Origin: Deltaproteobacteria bacterium | GTDB taxonomy: Bacteria; Desulfobacterota; Desulfobacteria; Desulfobacterales; SURF-15 | NCBI GenBank assembly: GCA_024644775.1 | Contig: JAHEHB010000288.1 | Coordinates: 1-7,127 of the forward strand | Length of the DNA: 7,127 bases | Direction of reading: 5' to 3' | Shown here: piece by piece, positions 1-6,886 of the stretch | Layout of the letters: each line of letters opens with the position of its first letter | How positions within the stretch are numbered: position 1 is the stretch's first letter | Notes under the pieces: model-generated | What the model saw: the letters and a program-made list of their open reading frames with translations, nothing else | The model's database searches: none | Told to the model about the DNA's origin: nothing | Program-made: the position numbers and the translations under genes

Positions 1-1
1 C

Positions 2-1516
2 GCCATCAAGCTCCCAACGCAAATTCTGCCATCGTTTCTGCTTGCCGTGGGAGTGGGAACGTCGGTGCACATCCTGACCATATTCTATCATCGCTTCGAT
101 AAAACCGGCGATAAGGAAGACGCCATCGCTCATGCGCTCGGTCATTCCGGGTTGGCCATTGTGATGACCAATGTCACCACCGCATGCGGCCTGCTATCGT
201 TTTCCACTGCCGATATCGCCCCGATTGCAGATCTGGGAATTTTTGCGGGCATCGGGGTCCTGTTTGCCTTTATTAACACCATTGTCCTGCTGCCTGCGCT
301 GCTGGCGCTGATACCCCTAAAGAACAAAAGGTCAAAAACAACGCGCACCGGTGAAAGAAAAAATTTAATGGACCGGTTTCTTGGGGGGGTGAGCCATTTC
401 TCAACCACTCATGTACGATCGATCCTTTTAATCAGCGGGGTTGTCATCGCCCTATCAATTGCGGCTCTGACCAGAATACAGTTTTCCCACGATCCGCTGG
501 GGTGGTTTCCAAAAACAAATCCGATTCGAATTGCCACGGAAAAAATAGATCTGAAGCTTCGCGGGTCTTTGAATCTCGAAGTGGTGATCGATACCGGACG
601 AGAAAACGGTCTGTACGCGCCCGAATTTCTAAACAGGATCGAAAAAGCGATTGCCTATGTAGAGTCTTTGGAATTTTCCGATATCTATGCCGGAAAGGCC
701 TGGTCGCTGACCGCGATCCTAAAAGAAATCCATCAAGCGCTAAACGAAAATCGCCGCCAATACTACGTCGTTCCACAAAACCGGGATCTCATCGCTCAGG
801 AATTTCTCTTGTTTGAAAACACAGGCACCGATGACCTCGAAGATGTGGTGGACAGTCAGTTCTCCATGACCCGATTTACCATCAAGGCCCCTTTTAAAGA
901 CGCAGTGATGTACGACCAGTTTCTGAACGATGTGAAAAAATATTTTCAAGCGCATTTCCCGGAAGCAAAAATCGCCATTACCGGCATGATGGCGTTGCTA
1001 TTTCAAACCATCTACAATGTAATGGTCAGTATGGCCAAAAGCTACGCCATCGCACTGGTGGTCATCACCGTTTTAATGATCTTTCTTATCGGCAAAATCC
1101 GCATCGGGCTTTTGAGCATGATTCCCAACATCGCCCCTATTCTTCTGATGTTGGGTGTCGTTGGTGCGTTTTCGATTCCCATGGATCTTTTTACCATGAT
1201 GGTGGCAAGCATCGCCATTGGACTGGCAGTGGACGATACCATTCATTTCATGCATAACTTCAGGCGCTACTATGAAGCCAGCGGTGATCCCAAAACCGCC
1301 GTACGGGAGACGCTGGATACCACCGGTCGAGCCATGTTGGTCACATCCATCGTGCTCTCCCTCGGGTTTTTTATTTTTGTGTTTGCCAGCATGAATAATT
1401 TGATCAATTTCGGCCTGCTCACCGCTTTTACAATCGTCATGGCACTGGTTTCGGATTATCTGATCGCACCCGCATTAATGGTGCTGGTCAATAAGCCAAG
1501 AAACGAGGTTTCTTAG
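2..1516 (+). CDS. RND/MMPL-superfamily exporter, C-terminal part (5' end outside window)
   Basis: This is an inner-membrane transporter of the RND superfamily (COG1033-like predicted exporters), probably proton-driven and moving a hydrophobic substrate. The reading frame is open to the left edge, so the GTG at 47 is an internal valine and not a start; 504 residues are visible. Numbering from base 2, TM4 of the N-terminal half is at about 9-27, two further helices lie at about 50-105, and a basic cytoplasmic linker follows. TM7 is at about 140-157, a large periplasmic domain spans about 158-345, and TM8-TM12 fill about 347-496. The motif GLAVDDTIHF at 407-416 carries the acidic pair that serves as proton relay in RND pumps. 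The equivalent stretch of the first half (GVGTSVHIL) has no acidic pair. The family normally has about 750-900 residues, so roughly a third to a half is missing. The downstream LolA-like and barrel genes suggest a shared transport role. The substrate is unknown. Confidence 0.9.
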   Translation, partial: AIKLPTQILPSFLLAVGVGTSVHILTIFYHRFDKTGDKEDAIAHALGHSGLAIVMTNVTTACGLLSFSTADIAPIADLGIFAGIGVLFAFINTIVLLPALLALIPLKNKRSKTTRTGERKNLMDRFLGGVSHFSTTHVRSILLISGVVIALSIAALTRIQFSHDPLGWFPKTNPIRIATEKIDLKLRGSLNLEVVIDTGRENGLYAPEFLNRIEKAIAYVESLEFSDIYAGKAWSLTAILKEIHQALNENRRQYYVVPQNRDLIAQEFLLFENTGTDDLEDVVDSQFSMTRFTIKAPFKDAVMYDQFLNDVKKYFQAHFPEAKIAITGMMALLFQTIYNVMVSMAKSYAIALVVITVLMIFLIGKIRIGLLSMIPNIAPILLMLGVVGAFSIPMDLFTMMVASIAIGLAVDDTIHFMHNFRRYYEASGDPKTAVRETLDTTGRAMLVTSIVLSLGFFIFVFASMNNLINFGLLTAFTIVMALVSDYLIAPALMVLVNKPRNEVS

Positions 1517-1676
1517 ACGAGCTAGGAAGCGAGAAAGCTGGGACGCTGGAATGCTTGGAGGCGAAAAGGTAGGGGCTGGAAAGCCTTATAGCCTCCAGGC
1601 TTCCTGGCCTTCTCGCCTTTAGGTTATTTCTACCGTTGATCCGATTTGGGAATTTACCAGGTTTCTCAGACGAGTT
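1506..1676 (+). repeat. 18-base direct repeat pair flanking a 135-base insert
   Basis: AGGTTTCTTAGACGAGCT at 1506-1523 recurs as AGGTTTCTCAGACGAGTT at 1659-1676, matching at 16 of 18 positions with both differences being transitions. Similarity stops abruptly at both ends of each copy. The left copy spans the last codons and the TAG stop of the RND gene, and the right copy lies in non-coding DNA. The 135 bases between them contain the hairpin element. The layout resembles a small palindromic element bounded by duplicated target sequence, or a remnant of tandem duplication of the gene end. Neither origin can be proved from one copy. Confidence 0.65.
1527..1619 (+). repeat. imperfect hairpin element with two alternative left arms
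   Basis: The right arm at 1595-1618 is complementary to a left arm at 1527-1549, with 18 of 23 aligned positions Watson-Crick, two more G-U compatible, and a one-base bulge. The same right arm (1608-1619) also pairs with a nearer left arm at 1558-1569, with 10 of 12 Watson-Crick and one wobble. That second fold is extended by CTGGA/TCCAG at 1576-1580 and 1594-1598. The two left arms are imperfect direct repeats of each other, so the folds are mutually exclusive. A small hairpin, CCAGG-CTT-CCTGG, sits within the right arm at 1595-1607. Only CTTTAGGTTATTTC follows, with no real U-run, so this is not a standard intrinsic terminator. It may stabilise or end the RND transcript, or be a dispersed palindromic repeat. 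Confidence 0.6.
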
Positions 1677-1692
1677 AAGTCTCCATGCGGAT

Positions 1693-1720
1693 ACCCGAAA
1701 CCTGACACCCGAAACCCGAG
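1693..1720. repeat. four-unit heptamer array (14-base period, two copies)
   Basis: Two adjacent 14-base units each consist of two 7-base units. On the + strand the first two heptamers are ACCCGAA and ACCTGAC; the next two are ACCCGAA and ACCCGAG. On the reverse strand all four fit NNCRGGT. Flanking DNA does not continue the period clearly. The array is too short and its unit too small for CRISPR. A similar array lies in the 5672-5840 spacer. Confidence 0.65.
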
Positions 1721-1831
1721 AACGCGTCGAAACTGAAATTGTCGCCTAAAGGTAAGGATTTTTCTCCCATTCCCTGAGTGGGACGATAATATCATACGGA
1801 ATGTATTATTAAACCAAGACTGGAGGGTAAC

Positions 1832-2644
1832 ATGAAGGCTCAAAAAATTATTTGGTTTTTAGTATCCATAGCCTTTTCGACCATTATTACCGCATCGGCC
1901 GTTGTTGCGGACGACCCCAAGGCACGTGACATCATGGAAAAGGTGGATGCCCGGGACGACGGTGATAACCAAACCTCGGATATGGAAATGATTCTCATCG
2001 ATAAAAGAGGAAAGAAAAGAATTCGAAAAATTGGTACATATACCAAAGATAAAGGGGAAGATACCTACAGGCTTATGTTTTTTATCCATCCAGCCGATGT
2101 CAAAGACACCGCATTTATGACCTACGATTACGATCAACCGGATCGTGATGACGATCAGTGGCTTTATTTACCGGCACTTCGCAAAACCAAACGAATTGCG
2201 TCTGCTGATAAAAGCGGTAGTTTTATGGGATCCGATCTGAATTATTCGGATATGACATCCCGCGAGCTTGAAGATTACGATTTTTTCTTTAAAAAAGAAA
2301 TGGATGTCAACGGAAAAAACACATGGCTCATTGAGTCGATTCCCAGAACCAAAAAGGTCATTAAGGATACCGGGTATACCAAATCCTTGCTTTGGGTACG
2401 ACAAGATAACTTCTATGTGATCCGTGCGATCAACTGGGTTAAGGACGGGGGTTACCTGAAATATCGTGATGTCCGAACGCTTGAGCAAATCGATGGTATC
2501 TGGACCGCAACCCAGATACATGTGACGACCCGGAAAGGGAAGAAATTGGCACACAAAACAATCTTAAACTTTCGCAATCTTAAATTCAATCAACCACTAA
2601 ACTATGATCTGTTCACGGTTCGAAGAATGGAAAAAGGGTCGTAA
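1832..2644 (+). CDS. LolA-fold outer membrane lipoprotein-sorting family protein, secreted
   Basis: This is a periplasmic protein of 270 residues related to the LolA-like 'outer membrane lipoprotein-sorting protein' family (Pfam LolA_like type). Members have a half-open beta-barrel fold that can shelter acyl chains. The ATG is supported by GGAGGG five bases upstream and by an immediately following signal peptide (about 1-26; hydrophobic core FLVSIAFSTIITASAVV, likely cut after VVA before DDPK). There is no lipobox cysteine, so the protein is soluble rather than a lipoprotein. The family signature lies at about 108-141, with DQWLYLPALRKTKRI followed by KSGSFMGSDLNYSDM. The mature part is about 245 residues, normal for the family. 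The gene follows an RND exporter and lies 19 bases before an outer-membrane barrel gene. I infer that it carries a hydrophobic substrate between the two. It is not classical LolA, which sorts lipoproteins with LolCDE and LolB, none of which is seen here. Confidence 0.88.
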   Translation: MKAQKIIWFLVSIAFSTIITASAVVADDPKARDIMEKVDARDDGDNQTSDMEMILIDKRGKKRIRKIGTYTKDKGEDTYRLMFFIHPADVKDTAFMTYDYDQPDRDDDQWLYLPALRKTKRIASADKSGSFMGSDLNYSDMTSRELEDYDFFFKKEMDVNGKNTWLIESIPRTKKVIKDTGYTKSLLWVRQDNFYVIRAINWVKDGGYLKYRDVRTLEQIDGIWTATQIHVTTRKGKKLAHKTILNFRNLKFNQPLNYDLFTVRRMEKGS

Positions 2645-2663
2645 CACCAACAGGCCCTACGCC

Positions 2664-4154
2664 ATGCGCACCTACACGACACACCTGCTGGTCACCTGTC
2701 TTTTCTCTGCAATGATACTGGCTGCAATCCCGCAGCCCATTCATGCGGACCAGGATCAATCTCTAGAGGAAATCCTTCAGGGTTTTGATGAGGAAAAAAT
2801 TGAATCCGAAGACAATCAAACCAAAAAGAGACTCAACAATCATCAGGGAACGGAAGCAGAGGAAGATATTGAATCAATAATGGAGGGTTTCGAAAAAGAA
2901 ACCGAAGAGACAGACGTGATTTCAGACGAAAAAAAACCATCCATGTTCAGTCTGGATGGCCACTTAAAACACGGCATATCTTATAACTTCGCCCATGATC
3001 GCCCGGAGCCGGGTGAAACCGACTGGCGAGGGCTTTCCCGCTTTCGGCCTGAATTGCAATTGGAGTTGAAGGCTAGATTTTCAGATGCCTGGCGGGCTCA
3101 GGTGATCGGAAAAACTTATTATGATGCGGTTTTCGAAATAAGGGGAAGAGATCAATTTACCGATGAAGTTCTGGACAATCGGGAAAAAGATGCTGAATTC
3201 GGTGAATCTTATATTTTGGGAAGCATCACGGACAAGCTCGATATTCGATCGGGGCGTCAAATTGTCGTCTGGGGAAAATCAGACAATATCCGCATTACGG
3301 ATGTGTTAAATCCTCTGGACTTAAGAGAGCCGGGATTGGTAGATATCGAGGACCTTCGCCTGCCGGTGACGATGACCCGGATCGATTACTATCTTGGGGG
3401 ATGGAATCTATCCGGTTTGTTTCTTCATGAAATCCGGTTCAACAAACGTCCTGCTTACGGCAGCGATTTTTTTGTTGGGCGCCACCCCCCTCCACCGGAG
3501 GTCAAACCTTCTGATGCCGCCCACAATACCGAATTCGGTGCCGCATTAAACGGAATTTTTTCAGGATGGGACGTTGCATTTTACTTTGCAGATCATTTTA
3601 ACAAACTCCCCCATCAGGAAACACGAGGGGACGGACAAAAAGAGTTAACGCATGCCCGATTAAAGATGTTCGGCTCAGCGTTTAATATTGCGATTGAAAA
3701 CTGGTTGTTGAAGACAGAGGCCGCTTTTTTGGATGGATTTAAATTTTTTAATGCCCCGGGAAAAAGCTTTTCTCGCATCGATACCCTAGTGGGATTTGAA
3801 TACAGCGGGTTTCACGAAACAACCATCAGTTTTGAGGTCGCAAATCGTCATCTATTCGAATTTGAGAAAGCTTTGAAACAATCCCCGGACGCCATTTCGG
3901 AAGATGAATTTCAAACCGCTTTTAGGCTTGTAAGAGACTTATTAAACGACACCCTCACCGTAACAGTACTTGCCCAGACCTTCGGTTTACTGGGCAATGA
4001 TGGTGCGCTTCTGCGCATCTCAGCTAAATATGATCTGACCGATTCCGTCGAAGCTTCAGGCGGGGTCGTCTTCTATGAATCTGGTGATATTCGACAGTTT
4101 CGGGGAATCGGAGAAAACGATCGCCTCTTTTTTGAAATCAAATATAATTTTTAA
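2664..4154 (+). CDS. DUF1302-like outer-membrane beta-barrel protein
   Basis: This predicted outer-membrane protein has 496 residues. I chose the ATG at 2664 because it begins a good signal peptide (1-28; MRTYTT, hydrophobic HLLVTCLFSAMILAAI, cut after IHA). An in-frame ATG at 2604 would overlap the previous gene by 41 bases and put a charged 20-residue tail before the signal peptide. The ribosome site is weak either way, which suggests translational coupling to the LolA-like gene 19 bases upstream. Residues about 29-95 are acidic and probably disordered, with two copies of a short motif (LEEILQGFDEE at 34-44, IESIMEGFEKE at 69-79). From about 98 the chain alternates in amphipathic strands. 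VVWGKSDNIRITDVLNPLDL at 201-220 recalls the conserved block of DUF1302 proteins, which often neighbour RND/MMPL and LolA-fold genes. The end, FFEIKYNF, fits the BAM recognition signature. The stop codon interlocks with that of the opposing acyl-CoA synthetase gene. Its function as a pore or receptor is inference. Confidence 0.8.
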   Translation: MRTYTTHLLVTCLFSAMILAAIPQPIHADQDQSLEEILQGFDEEKIESEDNQTKKRLNNHQGTEAEEDIESIMEGFEKETEETDVISDEKKPSMFSLDGHLKHGISYNFAHDRPEPGETDWRGLSRFRPELQLELKARFSDAWRAQVIGKTYYDAVFEIRGRDQFTDEVLDNREKDAEFGESYILGSITDKLDIRSGRQIVVWGKSDNIRITDVLNPLDLREPGLVDIEDLRLPVTMTRIDYYLGGWNLSGLFLHEIRFNKRPAYGSDFFVGRHPPPPEVKPSDAAHNTEFGAALNGIFSGWDVAFYFADHFNKLPHQETRGDGQKELTHARLKMFGSAFNIAIENWLLKTEAAFLDGFKFFNAPGKSFSRIDTLVGFEYSGFHETTISFEVANRHLFEFEKALKQSPDAISEDEFQTAFRLVRDLLNDTLTVTVLAQTFGLLGNDGALLRISAKYDLTDSVEASGGVVFYESGDIRQFRGIGENDRLFFEIKYNF

Positions 4155-5671
4155 AGCGGGAGCCGGCGAAGTTTTGCCTTTAATATCTTACCCGATGGAT
4201 TTTTCGGGATTTCGTGGATAAAGGAAACGTGTTTCGGTTTCTTGTAGCTTGCAACGTGCTGCCGACAATGTTCGATCACCTCATTTTTTGTTAATTGCGT
4301 ACCCGCTTTGCATACGATAAACGCACGGACTGCCTCTCCCCAGATCGGATCCTCCATGCCCACCACAGCGGCTTCATCGATCAAGGGATGAACAACAAGC
4401 ACTTCCTCGATTTCCCGAGGGGAAATGTTTTCGCCGCCACTGTTTATCATATCTCTTTTACGGTCCACAATGTAGAGAAACCCCTCATCATCCATACGGG
4501 CCATATCTCCGGTATGCAACCATCCGCCGCGAAGCGCGTCTCGGGTAACCTCTTCTTGACCGTGATATCCCAGCATAATGTTGGGGCCGCGACAGATTAA
4601 CTCTCCGATCTCTCCGGTCGGCAATAGCCGGTCCAGTTCATCCACAATCCGAACCTGGACATACGGCATGGCTTTGCCCACGGATCCCTCCTTTCGTTTC
4701 GACTCATCCCCCCGAAGAATACTGATTGTCGGTGCCGCTTCCGTGCATCCATATACATCATAAATACCGCAGATGTTCGGAAAGCACCTTTCCAAACGCC
4801 GTTTCGTCTCGCCAGGCAAGATGGCTGACCCCACCGTGCATTTCGTGATGGAGGATGCATCAAACCGGTTCGATTCAAAATGCTTGAGCAACAAATGATA
4901 CATGGCCGGGGAACCGGAGATGGTCGTTACCTGCTGACGCTCTATCACTTTTAAGACGTCAACTGGATCGAAGCGTTTAATGAGGATGCTGGTGCCTCCC
5001 AGTGCAACCTGTATGGTAAGATGATTATTTAAGGCGGCGGTATGGTAAAGGGGTCCAATGATCAGTGCGATTTCCCCGTCTCGATCTTCCCTGCCCCAAA
5101 TCGTGTTGAACATGTTCCATATCACAGAACGGTGGGTTAGAACGGCTCCTTTTGGTTTGCCCGTAGTACCTGATGTATACATTAATTGACAGATATCATC
5201 TTCATTTACCTGGATCTCGGGTTCCGCATGGTGTCCTATACTCATTATTTGCTCATAATCCAGCGTATCGGGTGCTTCCGGGGCATGCACGGCAATAAAC
5301 CGTTCCACCTTATTTAACCGAGAACGGCTGGCTGCGATGACGTCATGGAAATCCTCACCATAAAAAAATGTCGTTGCCCCCGAATCGTTCAGAATATACT
5401 CGATTTCAGGTCCCACAAACCGGAAATTAACCGGTGTAATCACCCCCCCAATCTTCATTGCGGCAAAGTAAACTTCCACAAAGTGATTGGAATTGTGAAA
5501 CATCAGGGCGATTCGATCGCCCTTTGTCACACCCATATTACTCAACGCATCGGCAAGACGACTCACCCGTTTGTTGAGTTCTTCATACGTCCATCGGAGA
5601 TTTAAATGAATCAGGGCTGTCCGATTTGGATATTTTTCTACGGTATTTGTGAGTATCGAGCCGAGGTTCAT
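4151..5671 (-). CDS. AMP-forming acyl-CoA synthetase (fatty-acid--CoA ligase type)
   Basis: This is a cytoplasmic ANL-superfamily enzyme that activates a carboxylic acid with ATP to an acyl-adenylate and then transfers the acyl group to coenzyme A. Counting 506 residues from the ATG at 5671, the P-loop-like YTSGTTGKPKG is at 165-175, YGCTE at 307-311, HTGD at 386-389, the hinge region DRKRDMINSGGENI at 403-416, and the C-terminal PSGKI with the adenylation lysine at 495. All core motifs are intact and the length is typical. I prefer the ATG because homologous proteins usually begin near MNLGSIL and a purine-rich GGGAAAGAAG lies upstream, although rather far from it. A GTG at 5695 would add eight residues but has no ribosome site. 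Substrate cannot be told from sequence; medium- or long-chain fatty acid or an aromatic acid are all possible. The gene is downstream of the aldo/keto reductase gene with a 169-base gap and may or may not share its transcript. Confidence 0.93.
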   Translation of the reverse strand: MNLGSILTNTVEKYPNRTALIHLNLRWTYEELNKRVSRLADALSNMGVTKGDRIALMFHNSNHFVEVYFAAMKIGGVITPVNFRFVGPEIEYILNDSGATTFFYGEDFHDVIAASRSRLNKVERFIAVHAPEAPDTLDYEQIMSIGHHAEPEIQVNEDDICQLMYTSGTTGKPKGAVLTHRSVIWNMFNTIWGREDRDGEIALIIGPLYHTAALNNHLTIQVALGGTSILIKRFDPVDVLKVIERQQVTTISGSPAMYHLLLKHFESNRFDASSITKCTVGSAILPGETKRRLERCFPNICGIYDVYGCTEAAPTISILRGDESKRKEGSVGKAMPYVQVRIVDELDRLLPTGEIGELICRGPNIMLGYHGQEEVTRDALRGGWLHTGDMARMDDEGFLYIVDRKRDMINSGGENISPREIEEVLVVHPLIDEAAVVGMEDPIWGEAVRAFIVCKAGTQLTKNEVIEHCRQHVASYKKPKHVSFIHEIPKNPSGKILKAKLRRLPL

Positions 5672-5726
5672 AACACGTCGATTCTTCTTTCCCACCGGTC
5701 AAGCGCAGGCTTTGTCAGACTCAGAT

Positions 5727-5754
5727 TTAGGGTTAAAGGGCCAAGGTTAAAGGG
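5727..5754. repeat. 14-base-period tandem repeat, two copies, in the 5672-5840 spacer
   Basis: TTAGGGTTAAAGGG (5727-5740) is followed directly by CCAAGGTTAAAGGG (5741-5754), matching at 11 of 14 positions. Each unit splits into two related heptamers of the form NNARGGK. The first bases of a third unit (TTGCGG) follow weakly. The rest of the 169-base spacer between the aldo/keto reductase and acyl-CoA synthetase genes holds an eight-base palindrome, TTGATCAA at 5783-5790. I see no hairpin with a U-run that would be a terminator there. Confidence 0.6.
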
Positions 5755-5840
5755 TTGCGGCTGATGGACACGGCTCACAATGTTGATCAAGATCCGTAAT
5801 ACACAGAATAGAAATAGAATGGCGAACAAAGCTCAGAAGT

Positions 5841-6851
5841 TTATTTCGGTATCGGAGTATTTTTGGTAATTAATTTTTCGTGTTTCAGTTCCGCCCAAAA
5901 ATCCAGAGGAATCGGATGTTGCATCATCTCCATATTCTCTTTAAAGCGTTCTTTGGAACCGGTTCCTGGAATATTCGTGATTACGGCCGGATGTCCGAAC
6001 GGAAATTGAAGGGCTGCTGCTTTCATAGGGACCTTGTGATTGTTGCATACCGTTTCGATTCTTCTCGTTTTCTCCACCATCTCAACCGGAGCCGGTTTAT
6101 AATTGTAGCGAGCCCCTTTAACCGCACCAGTAGCAAGTATGCCGCTATTATAGGCACCACCGATAATAATGCTGATATTTTTCTTTTCACAGAGAGGCAA
6201 TAATTCCTTCAGAGCAACCTGATCCAACAGGGTATAGCGACCCGCCAGCAGAAAACAATCAAAGTCTGCATTCCTGGCAAAATCAGTGAGCATCTCGGCC
6301 TGATTCATTCCGGCACCTATCGCCCCAATTACCTTTTTATCTCTGAGTTCCGCCAGAGTAGGAAATGTTTCATTCAGCGCCTGCTCATAGCAATTCTCGT
6401 AATCGGGATCATGGATGTGGATGATATCGATACGGTCCAACTGGAGGCGCTTTAGGCTCTCTTCAATGGAGCGAAGGGTACCGTCTCTGCTGAAATCAAA
6501 TGTCGCATAATAATCCTGACAGTCGACGAAAACATTTGCATTTTTACCTTTAACAACGGTTGTGTCGGGACTCTTTTTCCGGATTAACCGTCCCACCTTC
6601 GTCGATAGAACCACACTGTTTCGAGGAACCGTCTTGAGGTATTGGCCGAAGAGGCGTTCGGCGCGTCCGTAACCATAAAGGGGTGCGACATCAAAGTAGC
6701 GAATACCACAATTGTAGGCATATGCGGTGACCTCAAAGGCTTTTTCTTCAGACAGGGCTTTGTACATATTGCCATGCGACGTGCCGCCAAGGCCCAAAGC
6801 GGTTACGCTTAGGTCTGATTTGCCGATTTTACGTGTTGCCAACGGATTCAT
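5841..6851 (-). CDS. aldo/keto reductase, D-threo-aldose 1-dehydrogenase (L-fucose dehydrogenase) type
   Basis: This is a cytoplasmic NAD(P)-dependent oxidoreductase of 336 residues. Members of this branch oxidise L-fucose and similar aldoses at C1 to the lactone (EC 1.1.1.122 type). The sequence shows the AKR catalytic tetrad: Asp54 in YFDVAP, Tyr59 in LYGYG, Lys85 in LSTKVGR and His147 in IHIHDPD. Blocks characteristic of this branch are GIRYFDVAPLYGYGRAE, FDFSRDGTLRSIEESLKRL, GAGMNQAEML and LLAGRYTLLDQ. The C-terminal GTGSKERFKENM fits the cofactor-binding end. The ATG at 6851 has a strong Shine-Dalgarno (GAGGGGGAG at 6854-6862, reverse strand). The gene lies 35 bases after the stop of an amidohydrolase of the sugar-lactonase type. 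The two steps fit together, so a shared transcript and pathway are likely. The exact sugar is not determined; fucose, other aldoses or an unrelated aldehyde remain possible. Confidence 0.88.
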   Translation of the reverse strand: MNPLATRKIGKSDLSVTALGLGGTSHGNMYKALSEEKAFEVTAYAYNCGIRYFDVAPLYGYGRAERLFGQYLKTVPRNSVVLSTKVGRLIRKKSPDTTVVKGKNANVFVDCQDYYATFDFSRDGTLRSIEESLKRLQLDRIDIIHIHDPDYENCYEQALNETFPTLAELRDKKVIGAIGAGMNQAEMLTDFARNADFDCFLLAGRYTLLDQVALKELLPLCEKKNISIIIGGAYNSGILATGAVKGARYNYKPAPVEMVEKTRRIETVCNNHKVPMKAAALQFPFGHPAVITNIPGTGSKERFKENMEMMQHPIPLDFWAELKHEKLITKNTPIPK

Positions 6852-6886
6852 AACTCCCCCTCTTTACGATGGATACCCGCTTCCAT

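Larger units (their letters stand above)
1517..1831. other. 315-base repeat-rich spacer between RND and LolA-like genes
   Basis: I see no credible gene here; the reverse-strand frame at 1619-1843 resembles no family I know and lies across repeats. The spacer holds, in order, a hairpin element (1527-1619), the second copy of an 18-base direct repeat (1659-1676), a heptamer-period array (1693-1720) and an AT-rich leader (about 1759-1815). The leader contains GATAAT at 1785-1790 and TATTAT at 1804-1809, either of which could be a -10 box, but no convincing -35 box is placed correctly. The leader ends in a strong Shine-Dalgarno, GGAGGG at 1822-1827. The length and content suggest that the LolA-like gene may have its own promoter besides any read-through from the RND gene. 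That is inference. Confidence 0.6.

Noticed and set aside
502..816. Plus-strand 104-codon frame, and reverse frames such as 444-776 and 2168-2554
   Set aside because: They are shadows inside well-supported genes, with no domain or ribosome site.
47..1516. RND gene starting at the GTG at 47
   Set aside because: The frame continues open to base 2 with typical RND sequence (LPTQILPSFLLAV), so 47 falls inside a transmembrane helix.
1595..1625. Intrinsic terminator after the RND gene
   Set aside because: The hairpin CCAGG-CTT-CCTGG is short and is not followed by a T-run.
1693..1720. CRISPR array
   Set aside because: The units are 7/14 bases with no spacers between them and no cas genes nearby.
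1619..1843. Reverse-strand 74-codon open frame in the spacer
   Set aside because: It runs across the repeat arrays, has no recognisable domain and overlaps the ribosome site and start of the LolA-like gene.
2604..2663. Upstream ATG for the barrel gene
   Set aside because: It would place a charged 20-residue tail before the signal peptide, overlap the previous gene and has no ribosome site.
5672..5695. GTG start eight codons upstream for the acyl-CoA synthetase
   Set aside because: No Shine-Dalgarno precedes it, and family members begin near the ATG at 5671. It remains possible.
5783..5790. Operator or terminator at the palindrome TTGATCAA
   Set aside because: Eight bases is too short to be significant, and no regulator gene lies nearby.
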